From Bacillota bacterium (GTDB lineage Bacteria > Bacillota > Clostridia > Acetivibrionales > DSM-1351): a DNA stretch of 64,000 nucleotides. Position 1 is the first letter of the stretch, and each line of letters opens with the position of its first letter. Both the position numbers and the translations under genes were made by a program. The DNA lies in contig JAEWST010000127.1 of the NCBI GenBank assembly GCA_023398105.1, positions 1 to 64,000 of the forward strand. The letters run 5' to 3'. The notes below the pieces were generated by a model that ran no database searches, was not told the DNA's origin, and saw nothing but the letters and a program-made list of their open reading frames with translations. Positions 53,940 through 62,274 of this stretch are shown here, piece after piece.

Positions 53940-54273
53940 GTATGCAGTAACTCAATCTATGATAAAAATGGCTGTAGATGAGGCAAACAAGGTTAATGCT
54001 TCAAGGATATTAGAGATTCGGCTTGTTATTGGCGATTTATCAACTATAATAGATGATTCTGTACAAATGTACTTTGATATTATGAGTGAGGAAACAATTG
54101 CACAAGGTGCGAAGCTAATATTTAAAAGGATAAAAGCTGAATTTAAATGCAAGGGCTGTGGAGAGGTTTTTATTAAGCCTCCTAAGGGGTTTAATTGCCC
54201 CAAATGTGGTAGCCTTGGAACTCCAACAGATGTAGGTAAGGAGTTTTATATTGAAAGTATTGAAATTGAATAG
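53932..54273 (+). CDS. hypA: hydrogenase nickel incorporation protein HypA
   Basis: 113 residues from ATG 53932, which gives the obligatory MHE N-terminus whose His2 and Glu3 bind nickel. The zinc domain has 'FKCKGCGEVF' and 'FNCPKCGSLG' (two CxxC). It delivers nickel to EchE together with HypB. It overlaps echF, so it is translated with the hydrogenase operon. Confidence 0.93.
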   Translation: MHEYAVTQSMIKMAVDEANKVNASRILEIRLVIGDLSTIIDDSVQMYFDIMSEETIAQGAKLIFKRIKAEFKCKGCGEVFIKPPKGFNCPKCGSLGTPTDVGKEFYIESIEIE

Positions 54274-54332
54274 AAATAGGATAATGAAATGATAGAGAAG
54301 TTTTAGAATAAATATTGTTTTGCAGTCCTCTT

Positions 54333-54390
54333 AACACACTCCTGATTCATTTATACGGATTAAGATGGAATTGGAGTGTGTTTCTGTTTT
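54333..54390 (+). terminator. hairpin between hypA and hypB
   Basis: AACACACTCC (54333-54342) pairs with GGAGTGTGTT (54373-54382) across a 30-nt loop and is followed by TCTGTTTT. It may end most of the ech transcripts or attenuate hypB. Confidence 0.6.
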
Positions 54391-54414
54391 ATAGAAATGC
54401 ATATAGGAGGTAGA

Positions 54415-55077
54415 ATGATGGAAATTAAAGTAATGAAAAATATTATGCATGCAAATCAGAAGCTCGCTGAAGAGAACAGGGATTTCTTTAGTTCAAAAGG
54501 AATTAAGGCTGTAAATATAATGGCTTCACCTGGCTCAGGTAAAACAAGCACTATATTAAAATTAATTGATGCATTTGGCAACAAGGCTCAGGTAGCGGTT
54601 GTCGAGGGTGACATTGCTTCTAGTATAGATGCTGAAAAGATAGACAAGCTCGGAAACCCTGTAGTTCAAATTAATACTGGCGGTGGTTGCCATCTTGATG
54701 CAAATATGATAAAAAGTGCAGTTGAAAGTCTTGATTTGAAGGATGGAGCTATATTATTTATTGAGAATGTAGGAAATCTTGTCTGCCCTTCATCCTTTGA
54801 TTTAGGGGAAGGAATAAGGATGGTTATTGCAAGCGTTCCCGAGGGACATGACAAACCTTATAAGTATACCTCAATGTTTGAAGCTGCTGACATAGTTGTA
54901 TTGAACAAAATGGATTTAATGCCCTATATAGATTTTGATAGAGACAGCTTTTATAAGGGGATTAAAGCTCTAAATGAGAATGCAGAAGTTATAGAAATAT
55001 CCTGCAAAACAGGGGAAGGAATAGAAAAACTTGCGCAGTGGATGCTTACCACGCAAGTAACTCATAACCGTCCTTAG
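54415..55077 (+). CDS. hypB: hydrogenase nickel incorporation GTPase HypB
   Basis: 220 residues from ATG 54415, preceded by AGGAGG. G1 is 'NIMASPGSGKTSTILKLI', a metal-site Cys-His lies in 'INTGGGCHLDANMIKSAVES', and G3/G4 are 'LFIENVGNLVCP' and 'VVLNKMDLMPY'. It lacks the His-rich or CxxCGC N-terminal nickel-storage segment of some HypB proteins. HypC, D, E and F are not in this window, so maturation must use genes elsewhere. The 3' end overlaps the convergent map gene by 32 bp. Confidence 0.93.
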   Translation: MMEIKVMKNIMHANQKLAEENRDFFSSKGIKAVNIMASPGSGKTSTILKLIDAFGNKAQVAVVEGDIASSIDAEKIDKLGNPVVQINTGGGCHLDANMIKSAVESLDLKDGAILFIENVGNLVCPSSFDLGEGIRMVIASVPEGHDKPYKYTSMFEAADIVVLNKMDLMPYIDFDRDSFYKGIKALNENAEVIEISCKTGEGIEKLAQWMLTTQVTHNRP

Positions 55078-55867
55078 TAACTGCTATGGTATATTCCCAT
55101 TGAGCAGATAGGGAACCGTCTCTAGTGGTGACAGTCCAGTTGTCCTTTGCTACCTTGACAGAGTACCCGCCTGCATTTATCATGGGTTCAATAGTAAATA
55201 CCATACCAGGTAACATTAAGACCCCTTTATTACGCTTTGCAAAGTGATCGATATGGGGGTCTTCATGGAATTTTAGTCCAACCCCATGTCCGCCCAAATC
55301 CCGTACTACTGTATATCCCCTTTGATTTGCAAAGGGTTCAATTGCACGACCTATTTCGTTTGCTGAATTAAAAGGTTTTACTTGCTTCGCACCAATATCA
55401 AGACACTGTTTTGTAACTGCTACCAAGGTCTTTGCAGATTGCGAAACATCACCTATCATACACATTCTGCTTGCATCTGAGAAATATCCGTTTAGAATTG
55501 TGGATACATCCACATTAACAATATCTCCTGATTTTAATACTGTTTTATCGCTTGGGATACCATGACAAACAACATCGTTAATTGAAACGCAGACGCTTTT
55601 TGGAAAACCCATATAATTTAGCGGAGCAGGAATAGCATTATGAGCTATTGTATAATCATATACCATTTTATCAACTTCTGCTGTAGTCATACCTGGTGTT
55701 ATTTCTTTTTCAACTAGATCTAAAATCTGAGTGGTTATTTTCCCACTTTCTCGAATTCCTTCGATTTGTTCAGGAGTTTTGATCAAAGAGGGGTGAGGAA
55801 TGATATACCCTTCAGCTCTATATTTCTCTAGTATTTGTTCAGTTTCATTCGGTAACAAAATACACAC
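55046..55867 (-). CDS. map: methionine aminopeptidase, type I
   Basis: 273 residues. Dinuclear metal ligands appear in 'GDIVNVDVSTILNGYFSDAS' (two Asp), 'GGHGVGLKFHEDPHID' (His), 'VFTIEPMINAGG' (Glu) and 'SAQWEYTIAVT' (Glu), and the substrate His in 'VVCHGIPSDKTVL'. It removes the initiator Met. A short N-terminal extension of about 25 residues precedes the catalytic core; no SEC-C zinc tail is seen. The listed start is GTG; TTG at 55858 has better spacing from AAGGAA. Confidence 0.93.
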   Translation of the reverse strand: MCILLPNETEQILEKYRAEGYIIPHPSLIKTPEQIEGIRESGKITTQILDLVEKEITPGMTTAEVDKMVYDYTIAHNAIPAPLNYMGFPKSVCVSINDVVCHGIPSDKTVLKSGDIVNVDVSTILNGYFSDASRMCMIGDVSQSAKTLVAVTKQCLDIGAKQVKPFNSANEIGRAIEPFANQRGYTVVRDLGGHGVGLKFHEDPHIDHFAKRNKGVLMLPGMVFTIEPMINAGGYSVKVAKDNWTVTTRDGSLSAQWEYTIAVTKDGYELLAW

Positions 55868-56001
55868 TTCCTTATTATTAATTTTTGATAAAATACAGTA
55901 TTGCTGTAAATATTCGTACCATATATTGATATGTATATAGCAGTATAGTACTTAATGACTACGCCTATATAGAATATATGCAAAGGGCTTGCCAATCTAC
56001 A

Positions 56002-57126
56002 CTATTTTATTTCCACAATAGCGACGGTTATGTCATCCATAATATCATTTGGATTAATACTGTTAGAAAAAGAAACGGCTTTATCGATTAATCTAGTAAG
56101 CTTCTGCGATGGTGGCAAATCTGAGTTTAACATATGATTTAACAATCGCTCCTCACCAAACTGCTGCTTTTCAGTATTTCTAATCTCTATTATGCCATCA
56201 GTAAAAAGAAATATGTTGTCTTTAGGCTTTATACTAATAGTCTGCTCCATATATTCAGGATTATCAACCCAATTACTGATTGGAATACCTGCCGATCTGA
56301 GTATTGTATAATCATTTTCGGAAAATATTACAGGACATACATTTAACCCCGCATTTGAGTACGTGATAGTATACTTTTCTGTATTTATAACTATATAAAA
56401 AACAGAGATATATAGTTCACTAAAAAAGCTATTGTTATTGTAACTGGTATAAAGTTGTGTTAATACTTTTGAAGGTGATATTTCGGTTTTGTCAAGTGCA
56501 GTGTTTAAAAACATAGTTAGCATAGATGCAGCTACTCCATGCCCAGAAACATCAGCAATATATAAGCCAATATGCTCATCATCTATTTTAAAGAAATCTA
56601 TGAAATCTCCACCTAAGGTTTCACAAGGTCTATAAATAAAGTTAAAAATAGCCTTATTAAACTCAAGTGTAGTTTTGGGTAGAAGGCTCATTTGAAGTCT
56701 TTTTGCAATAATCAAATCTTCTTTTAGCTTCTCGTTCTGAATTGCAATTTTTTGACTCATTTCTTTTATTTCAGTAATATCATGCAAGACTTCTATAACA
56801 GCGTATTCTGCTGTACCATCAGCACTACTGAAGGGGGAACTGGTTACAGAAAATACACGACCGTTTATTATTTCTTCCTTGCAGCGTGACCAATTTGGTA
56901 GATCTCTTTTAGAAATACAATTTGGACAAGGAGAAATCCTACCTAAAACCTCATAACATTTCTGTCCGACAATATCCATACCAACAGCTTTACGCATGGC
57001 GTTATTTACAAAAATAATATTGTCATCGTTATCTATTACCCGAACCCAATCCTGCATTCCATCAATTATTTCTTCAATAAAAGTGCAAGCAGATGAGCCT
57101 ATTTTCTTTTTAAATTTGTAAGGCAA
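56002..57126 (-). CDS. PAS-SpoIIE phosphatase (RsbU-like PP2C)
   Basis: About 374 residues from TTG 57126, preceded by GAAGGG; other in-frame starts reach 57174. An N-terminal PAS domain (about 15-130) has 'IDGMQDWVRVIDNDDNIIFV' and the Cys pair 'RISPCPNCISKRDLPNW', which could bind a metal or sense redox. A short coiled coil precedes 'KRLQMSLLPKT'. The PP2C/SpoIIE catalytic part has 'LGGDFIDFF', 'GLYIADVSGHGVAASMLTMF' and 'FLFTDGIIEIRN'. It should dephosphorylate a Ser/Thr-phosphorylated anti-anti-sigma factor or a similar partner, none of which is adjacent. Confidence 0.85.
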   Translation of the reverse strand: MPYKFKKKIGSSACTFIEEIIDGMQDWVRVIDNDDNIIFVNNAMRKAVGMDIVGQKCYEVLGRISPCPNCISKRDLPNWSRCKEEIINGRVFSVTSSPFSSADGTAEYAVIEVLHDITEIKEMSQKIAIQNEKLKEDLIIAKRLQMSLLPKTTLEFNKAIFNFIYRPCETLGGDFIDFFKIDDEHIGLYIADVSGHGVAASMLTMFLNTALDKTEISPSKVLTQLYTSYNNNSFFSELYISVFYIVINTEKYTITYSNAGLNVCPVIFSENDYTILRSAGIPISNWVDNPEYMEQTISIKPKDNIFLFTDGIIEIRNTEKQQFGEERLLNHMLNSDLPPSQKLTRLIDKAVSFSNSINPNDIMDDITVAIVEIK

Positions 57127-57288
57127 AATTATCAACCCTTCTAGTATGAATATATTTTGAATTGCAACATACATAATAATGAGACTAATTATATTGTAAC
57201 ATAGTTATCTATATTTAGAAGTGACTTATTTGTGATAATTATATTTTATACAATATTTGTCAATAATACTAGAGATTAATGTTAATAT

Positions 57289-57350
57289 ACTCAACTTTCC
57301 CAGTTAAAAATTGTAGGTGTAAAACTTATCAATGGAAAGTTGAGTTAACA
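57289..57350. repeat. R4 intergenic repeat, clear copy
   Basis: ACTCAACTTTCC pairs with GGAAAGTTGAGT over 12 bp and encloses CAGTTAAAAATTGTAGGTGT and AAAACTTATCAAT. A close copy lies at 60062-60119. It sits directly upstream of yyaC. Confidence 0.75.
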
Positions 57351-57388
57351 AAGTTTAATAGCAAAATAAAGTATTGGTGGTGTAAAAA

Positions 57389-57997
57389 ATGAGTTTTGGT
57401 GCAAATACCTGTAATTTAACGTATATTGATGCAATGAGTGCAAATGCATTTGCGGTATTTTCAGAAGCATTATATCAAACTATTACTAACTGCAAAACTG
57501 AGAAATATAGCGACATAGTATTTGTATGCATTGGCTCTGATAGGTCAACGGGAGATAGTTTAGGACCTATTATTGGGCATAAGCTGAGAGAAATGAAATA
57601 TGTTAATGTTCATGTGTTTGGTAATCTAGAAAATCCAGTTCATGCAAAAAATCTTTGTGAAACGACAAATTTTATACTGGAAAATTATGAAATGCCATTT
57701 ATTATTGCAATTGATGCTTCTCTAGGAAAAATTGAGCATGTGGGGCATATCACAGTGGGAAAGGGGGCTCTGAAGCCAGGCTCAGCAGTTAATAAAGATT
57801 TACAGCCTATTGGGAATATGCACATTACTGGAATTGTTAATTTTAGTGGTTTCATGGATTTTTTAACTTTGCAAAATACTAGGCTTTGTACTGTAATGAA
57901 AATAGCAGACATCATTTCAAGTGGTATCAGGTATACTATCTGGAGAATGCAGAGAGATGTTCTTAGAAAAAGCATTTCAAGAGCAGAGTCGGTTTAG
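57389..57997 (+). CDS. yyaC: spore protease-like protein YyaC (DUF1256)
   Basis: 202 residues. 'DIVFVCIGSDRSTGDSLGPI' and 'IGHKLREMKYVNVHVFGNLE' are the YyaC signatures, a fold related to germination protease GPR and hydrogenase maturation proteases. 'FIIAIDASLGKIEHVGHITV' is the second conserved acidic site, and 'KPGSAVNKDLQPIGNMHITG' the third. It is expressed in the forespore in Bacillus; its target is unknown. The presence supports an endospore former. GGTGGTG precedes the ATG. Confidence 0.88.
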   Translation: MSFGANTCNLTYIDAMSANAFAVFSEALYQTITNCKTEKYSDIVFVCIGSDRSTGDSLGPIIGHKLREMKYVNVHVFGNLENPVHAKNLCETTNFILENYEMPFIIAIDASLGKIEHVGHITVGKGALKPGSAVNKDLQPIGNMHITGIVNFSGFMDFLTLQNTRLCTVMKIADIISSGIRYTIWRMQRDVLRKSISRAESV

Positions 57998-58388
57998 TTC
58001 TTAAAATTAGATAAAAATTTCAGACTTTTTATATTATTAACCTTATAATATAGTATGAAACGAATGATTACAATGATTGGCACAGGCTTTTAGTATTTAA
58101 GTAAATTTCTTGTGTATTAATCTATTTTATATTAACTTAAAACTAGAAGTTTGTAAAAGCATAATTTCATCTATATAGGGCAATTATGCTTAAAACCACA
58201 AGGTGTCTGGCGACAAAACAAAGTCTATGAGAACATAGTGCATAATCAAGTTCCATAAAGTCAACAAAAGGCTTTTCACCTTTATTTGTAACGTTTTTGC
58301 ACGCATGTGGAGTTTGCATAAGGAGCGGAGTCTCTCCACTGTAGTTTAAATATTTTATGCCTTGTAAATGGCATGGGAGGTTAATAAT
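57998..58388. other. gene-free stretch with conserved-looking non-coding sequence
   Basis: Positions about 58167-58340 are noticeably richer in G+C than flanking intergenic DNA. They contain local pairings such as ATTATGC/GCATAAT, AAAGGCTTTTCACCTTT and GGAGCGGAGTCTCTCC. The minus frame is open for 118 codons and Cys-rich, but it has no ribosome site I trust and reads over the start of the next gene. It may be an RNA or a degraded repeat; I cannot assign it. Confidence 0.3.
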
Positions 58389-58904
58389 ATGAATAGTAAG
58401 CGTAAAGGGACAATGATTGTAGGAATAGTACTTATTGTATTGGGTATTCTTTATTTCCTGGACAATACTGGAATTTTTGAGATTTACTTTAATATCTTTG
58501 ATATTGGATTTCTTTTCTCTCATTTCTGGCCAATGATTCTTATAATTATTGGTTTAACATTTCAGTATTCATTTTTTGCAGCAAAGACATCAGATGCTGG
58601 AGTACTAGTTCCGGGAGGTATACTGCTAGTTAGTGGACTTACCTGCCAGTTGTCTACTCTGTTTCATTTGTGGGGATATTTATGGCCTGGATTTATTTTT
58701 GCAGTGGCAGTAGGATTATTTGAACTTTATATTTTTGGAACAAAAGAAAAAGGGCTTCTAATACCAGTTTTTATTTTAGGTGGATTATCTTTGATATTTT
58801 TTACAATTCAATTAGGAAGGATTGCATTTTTGCAGACATACCTGATACCAATAATACTTGTTTTAGGCGGCTTGCTGATTATTGTTAAAAATCGAAGTAA
58901 TTAA
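58389..58904 (+). CDS. small membrane protein with LiaF/DUF5668-like TM region
   Basis: 171 residues from ATG 58389, preceded by GGGAGG. About five TM helices and little else: 'GTMIVGIVLIVLGILYFLDN', 'FWPMILIIIGLTFQY', 'VLVPGGILLVSGLTCQL', 'LWPGFIFAVAVGLFELYIF' and 'TYLIPIILVLGGLLIIV'. The 'W-P-hydrophobic-G' pattern occurs in the N-terminal region of LiaF and related wall-stress sensors, but the LiaF C-terminal beta domain is absent. Function unknown. Confidence 0.65.
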   Translation: MNSKRKGTMIVGIVLIVLGILYFLDNTGIFEIYFNIFDIGFLFSHFWPMILIIIGLTFQYSFFAAKTSDAGVLVPGGILLVSGLTCQLSTLFHLWGYLWPGFIFAVAVGLFELYIFGTKEKGLLIPVFILGGLSLIFFTIQLGRIAFLQTYLIPIILVLGGLLIIVKNRSN

Positions 58905-59054
58905 ATGTGTATAAGGATTTTATACATAAATGAAAAAATTTCAAAAAAGATGTTATCTAAGATAAAAAGTGGGAATATATATTAATAAAGTTGTCGTACG
59001 TAACCGTTAATTGCGACACTCAATAAACTAATTTTTAATAAGGAGAAATAAAAT

Positions 59055-59213
59055 ATGGATAAGTATGTTTGTACTATATGTGGTTATATTTATGATCCTA
59101 CAGAGGGAGATCCAGATAGCGGAATAGCACCTGGTACTGCTTTTGAAGATATTCCAGATAATTGGGTATGTCCAGTTTGTGGAGTTGGCAAAGATTCATT
59201 TGAAAAAGAATAG
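59055..59213 (+). CDS. rubredoxin
   Basis: 52 residues, the full family length. The two iron-binding knuckles are 'YVCTICGYIYDPTEGDP' (CxxCG) and 'DNWVCPVCGVGKDSFEKE' (CPxCG). It is a one-electron carrier used in oxidative-stress defence and redox shuttling in anaerobes. AAGGAGAAATAAA precedes ATG. A strong terminator follows, so it is likely a single-gene transcript. The region just upstream contains TTGTCGTACG and TTGCGACA, a weak dyad. Confidence 0.95.
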   Translation: MDKYVCTICGYIYDPTEGDPDSGIAPGTAFEDIPDNWVCPVCGVGKDSFEKE

Positions 59214-59226
59214 TTTTTAAACTACT

Positions 59227-59266
59227 GAAAACGGTTTTCCTAATTATAGGAAAGCCGTTTTTTTAG
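59227..59266 (+). terminator. terminator of the rubredoxin gene
   Basis: AAAACGGTTTTCCT and AGGAAAGCCGTTTT pair with one bulge around AATTAT and are followed by a T-run ending at 59264. Confidence 0.85.
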
Positions 59267-59309
59267 AATATGCGAATTTATATCTAACTTAGTGGAAGAG
59301 GTGAGTTTT

Positions 59310-60026
59310 GTGAAAAAAGGAAGAGCAGTTATTGGTATTATGTCAGCATACGATTTTGAGAAGGGTATTAGTACGATGAAAGAGGACTATTATGATGCTA
59401 TTATTAAATGTGGAGCAGTACCAGTATTAATTCCTGCTACTGATGAAAAAGCAATGTGGGTTGAGTACCTTAATATCTGTGATGGGATTATTTTTTCAGG
59501 GGGACCTGATGTTGATGGGGCTTATTTTGGTAAGTGCAATATGCCATATACTAATGAAATTTCGCCTATTCGGGATAGTATGGAATTATTTATTGCCAGG
59601 CAGGCTATGGCTGTGGATAAGCCTATTTTAGGTATTTGCAGAGGAATACAGGTTATTAACATTGCGGCAGGCGGAGGTATTTTTCAGGATATCTATGCAG
59701 AGAATACTACCGATAAAAAGCTTATAAAACACAGTCAACAAGCACCTAGATGGTTTCAGATACATAATATTAATATCGTAGGCAGAACCTGTTTACACAG
59801 TATTTTCGGAACAGATGTAATAAAAGTTAATTCCTTTCATCATCAGGCAGTTAGTGAAATTGCTCCTGGATTCACCATTAATGCTACTGCAGATGATGGT
59901 ATTATTGAGGCAATAAGTAATGAAAGTAAAAAATTCGTTCTAGGAGTGCAGTGGCATCCAGAAAATTTATGGAGAAAAGACAATATGCACCTAAAGCTAT
60001 TTGAAAGGCTGGTATCTGTATGTTAG
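59310..60026 (+). CDS. class I glutamine amidotransferase, gamma-glutamyl-GABA hydrolase family (PuuD-like)
   Basis: About 238 residues from GTG 59310, preceded by GAGGTGA; an in-frame GTG at 59292 adds six. The catalytic Cys lies in 'DKPILGICRGIQVINIAAGG' near 110-130. The His-Glu pair lies in 'VLGVQWHPENLW' near 220. 'SFHHQAVSEIAPGF' matches the peptidase C26 family. 'VGIMSAYDF' and 'FSGGPDVDGAYFG' are N-terminal markers. It hydrolyses a gamma-glutamyl amide bond; the natural substrate here is unknown, as no putrescine pathway genes are adjacent. Confidence 0.88.
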   Translation: MKKGRAVIGIMSAYDFEKGISTMKEDYYDAIIKCGAVPVLIPATDEKAMWVEYLNICDGIIFSGGPDVDGAYFGKCNMPYTNEISPIRDSMELFIARQAMAVDKPILGICRGIQVINIAAGGGIFQDIYAENTTDKKLIKHSQQAPRWFQIHNINIVGRTCLHSIFGTDVIKVNSFHHQAVSEIAPGFTINATADDGIIEAISNESKKFVLGVQWHPENLWRKDNMHLKLFERLVSVC

Positions 60027-60061
60027 AATTATATATAAAAATAGTAGATAAACATAATAAA

Positions 60062-60119
60062 TCAACTTTCCCAGTTGAAAATTGTAGGTGTTTAACTTAT
60101 TAATGGAAAGTTGCGTTAA
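60062..60119. repeat. R4 intergenic repeat, clear copy
   Basis: TCAACTTTCCCAGTTGAAAA then TTGTAGGTGTTTAACTTATT and AATGGAAAGTTG matches the copy at 57289 with about 85% identity by eye, and preserves the outer stem. Confidence 0.75.
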
Positions 60120-60174
60120 TAACTTAATAATAATGAGTATTTAAGATTAAGCAAAAGATATTGGAGGTATGTTG

Positions 60175-61011
60175 ATGATAAAAAAACTTGAAGAAATATT
60201 AATGGGCTCTCTTGGAGTATTTTATAGCCCAGTTATTAAGGTGTTAGAGATTATTCTAATATTTATTATAGCTACAGTGTTAATTAAATTAGGAAGATAT
60301 CTAATTAGAAAGTTTTTTGATAAGCAGAAAGAATTCAAATTTAAGCTAGACGACAAGAGAATAGATACCATGTGTACTTTGTTAATAAGTGTATTTAAAT
60401 ATGCTGTATATATAGCTGCAATTATAGTTAGTCTATCTGATATTTTGGATTTAAAGGCAGTACTTGCAGCGGCAGGTGTGGGAGGAGTTGCAATAGGCTT
60501 AGGAGCTCAAAGCTTAATAAAGGACACAATTTCAGGCTTTTTTATTTTACTGGAGGATCAATTTGCAGTTGGTGATTTAATTACAATTGACAATATGACT
60601 GGAACTGTTGAACGTATGGAACTGAGAGTAACTAGATTAAAGAGCTATACAGGAGATTTGTATATAATTCCTAATGGCGAAATAAAAAGGATTATAAACC
60701 ATACAAGAGATAATAAAATGGTTATTGTTGATGTTCCAGTAGCTTATTCAACCAATATTGCAAAAGTAAATGATATAGCACAAACAATATGTGATGAGGT
60801 AAAGGATGAGTTTACTATTTTTACAGAGGTGCCGACAGTTTTAGGTATTACTGAATTAGCAAACAACAATATGAATTTGAGAATTGTTGCTAAAACTCTT
60901 CCTAATGAGCAATGGGCGGTAGAACGACGTATTAGAATGAAGCTGAAGGAGAGATTTGAAGAAAGCAGGCTTGAGTTTTATGATAAAACTGCGTTTTTAA
61001 AAACTGAGTAG
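60175..61011 (+). CDS. small-conductance mechanosensitive channel (MscS family)
   Basis: 278 residues from ATG 60175, seven bases after GGAGG; ATG at 60169 is too close. TM1 lies at about 20-42 and TM2 at about 65-88. The pore helix TM3 is 'VLAAAGVGGVAIGLGAQSLI' with alternating Gly-Ala. 'DTISGFFILLEDQFAVGDLI' leads into the cytoplasmic beta domain, with 'LRVTRLKSYTGDLYIIPNGE'. It opens on hypo-osmotic shock to release solutes. Confidence 0.92.
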   Translation: MIKKLEEILMGSLGVFYSPVIKVLEIILIFIIATVLIKLGRYLIRKFFDKQKEFKFKLDDKRIDTMCTLLISVFKYAVYIAAIIVSLSDILDLKAVLAAAGVGGVAIGLGAQSLIKDTISGFFILLEDQFAVGDLITIDNMTGTVERMELRVTRLKSYTGDLYIIPNGEIKRIINHTRDNKMVIVDVPVAYSTNIAKVNDIAQTICDEVKDEFTIFTEVPTVLGITELANNNMNLRIVAKTLPNEQWAVERRIRMKLKERFEESRLEFYDKTAFLKTE

Positions 61012-61068
61012 TAATGTAAGAAACAACATCAAATGAAGGAGAGTTATTAAAAGTTCAAGGAGGAAATT

Positions 61069-61272
61069 ATGCCTGATAAATATGCATTGGGAGATATAGT
61101 GGAGATGAAGAAGCAGCACCCCTGTGGTAGCAAGCAATGGGAAATAATCCGTACTGGTGCTGATTTTAGAATAAAGTGTGTTGGGTGTGAGCATCAAGTT
61201 ATGCTTGCAAGAACGAAGTTTGAAAAGAGTGTTAAAAAGATTATTAAGTCCAATTTGGCTGCTGATACTTGA
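61069..61272 (+). CDS. DUF951 family small protein
   Basis: 67 residues, highly typical: 'LGDIVEMKKQHPCGSKQWEI', 'RTGADFRIKCVGCEHQVML' and 'RTKFEKSVKKII'. Two Cys near 39 and 42 (CVGC), with an earlier Cys, suggest zinc binding. The family is widespread in Firmicutes next to MscS genes and near ychF or rpsF, and is of unknown function. AAGGAGG precedes the ATG; it probably forms an operon with the MscS gene. Confidence 0.92.
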   Translation: MPDKYALGDIVEMKKQHPCGSKQWEIIRTGADFRIKCVGCEHQVMLARTKFEKSVKKIIKSNLAADT

Positions 61273-61344
61273 TTGAAAATACACTAAATATAGTATTATT
61301 TTACAAATAAGTGTATAGGCAATACTGTTTTGGGAACACTTAGT

Positions 61345-61580
61345 AATATAACGAGGCAAGAAATTGTCCCCCTACTTTTATAAGCGGTGGGTGCGGCATT
61401 GATTTTCAGGCGGTGAAAAAATATCTCTCGCCTCGCTTACACGCCGCTGAATGTAATAGCTCGAAAACAAAGTATGTACGAACAAGGTGCATTTTCGAGC
61501 CACAAAAACCACAAGTGGTTTTTGACGATGTATAAATTTTGGACATCGAAAAATTACATTTTGAATGTAGGCGTTATAAC
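61345..61580. repeat. R1 repeat with nested R2 unit (copy C)
   Basis: Ends are TATAACG (61347-61353) and CGTTATA (61572-61578). The left module resembles copies A and B. The right hairpin is AATGTAAT/ATTACATT instead of AATGAAAT/ATTTCATT. Between its arms sits an R2 unit at 61460-61524. This element fills most of 61273-61659; a small ATACTATC/GATAGTAT dyad lies near 61600-61630. Confidence 0.8.
61460..61524 (+). repeat. R2 repeat nested in R1 copy C
   Basis: CTCGAAAA pairs with TTTTCGAG, followed by CAAAAACCAC-AA-GTGGTTTTTG. The same unit occurs at 34834-34898. Confidence 0.75.
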
Positions 61581-61659
61581 TAAAGTCAATTACGGTGTCA
61601 ATGATACTATCAGTTCTTCAGCCGATAGTATTTGACTTGGATATTACTAGGAGGGCTAA

Positions 61660-61953
61660 ATGGAAGAGCTTAAAAAGGTATCACCATCACAAAAATTTGA
61701 GAATCTTATAAAGGATTACCTTCATCAAGGGAAAGAAAAGTTGGAAAATGACTTGGTGGGAACAAGAGAAGCAATTAAACTAATTGCAAAGGATAAGACA
61801 AAAAATTTCATGCGGACAATGGACTTTGGGCTCAATGAAGAGGAAAGAAATTGTTTGCATCAATTAATTATAACAAGTATGTATCAATCATTTTGTTATG
61901 GATATGGAATCGGCAAAATAGAAGGAGAAACAAAACAAAAGGTTCGCTTGTAG
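61660..61953 (+). CDS. small cytosolic protein of unknown function
   Basis: 97 residues, mostly helical and charged: 'SPSQKFENLIKDYLHQGKEK' then 'LENDLVGTREAIKLIAKDK', and a C-terminal 'HQLIITSMYQSFCYGYGIGK'. There is no signal peptide, TM helix or known motif. AGGAGGGC before ATG and a strong terminator after the stop support a real gene. It is flanked by R1/R2 upstream and an R3 copy downstream. Confidence 0.65.
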   Translation: MEELKKVSPSQKFENLIKDYLHQGKEKLENDLVGTREAIKLIAKDKTKNFMRTMDFGLNEEERNCLHQLIITSMYQSFCYGYGIGKIEGETKQKVRL

Positions 61954-61983
61954 AAAGAGTTATATTGCTATCATATATTTTGT

Positions 61984-62025
61984 AAAAGTACACATTTTGT
62001 TTGTAATTGAAATGTGTACTTTTTA
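61984..62025 (+). terminator. terminator of the 97-residue ORF
   Basis: AAAAGTACACATTT (61984-61997) pairs with AAATGTGTACTTTT (62010-62023), followed by T. Confidence 0.85.
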
Positions 62026-62274
62026 GTTATCTTTTATATATTTATTTCGAAGTTTTCCGTTTAGTTCTTAGTGTTTGTGTGGTTTTTAGCTTAAATGTAT
62101 ATATTATTAAATTGAGTCTTATGAATAATAAATCGCAGTATATCCTTGTTTTATCCAGTCCAATATATTACAATATTCTAAATATAGCTGTTTATATGGT
62201 AATTATTGAATGTAAATATATCAGCAAAACACTATATAAATGTATTAAATTATGTCGGTTATAGTTTTTAACTC

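Noticed and set aside
58167..58523. 118-codon minus-strand gene
   Set aside because: It overlaps the start of a convincing plus-strand membrane protein with a strong ribosome site, and the frame has no start context; it is kept only as unexplained sequence.
59000..59030. Rex- or PerR-type operator before rubredoxin
   Set aside because: The TTGTCG/CGACA dyad is short and does not match the known consensus of either regulator.
62007..62264. 85-codon hydrophobic frame after the 97-residue ORF
   Set aside because: It starts inside the terminator hairpin, has no ribosome site and is the expected product of very AT-rich DNA.
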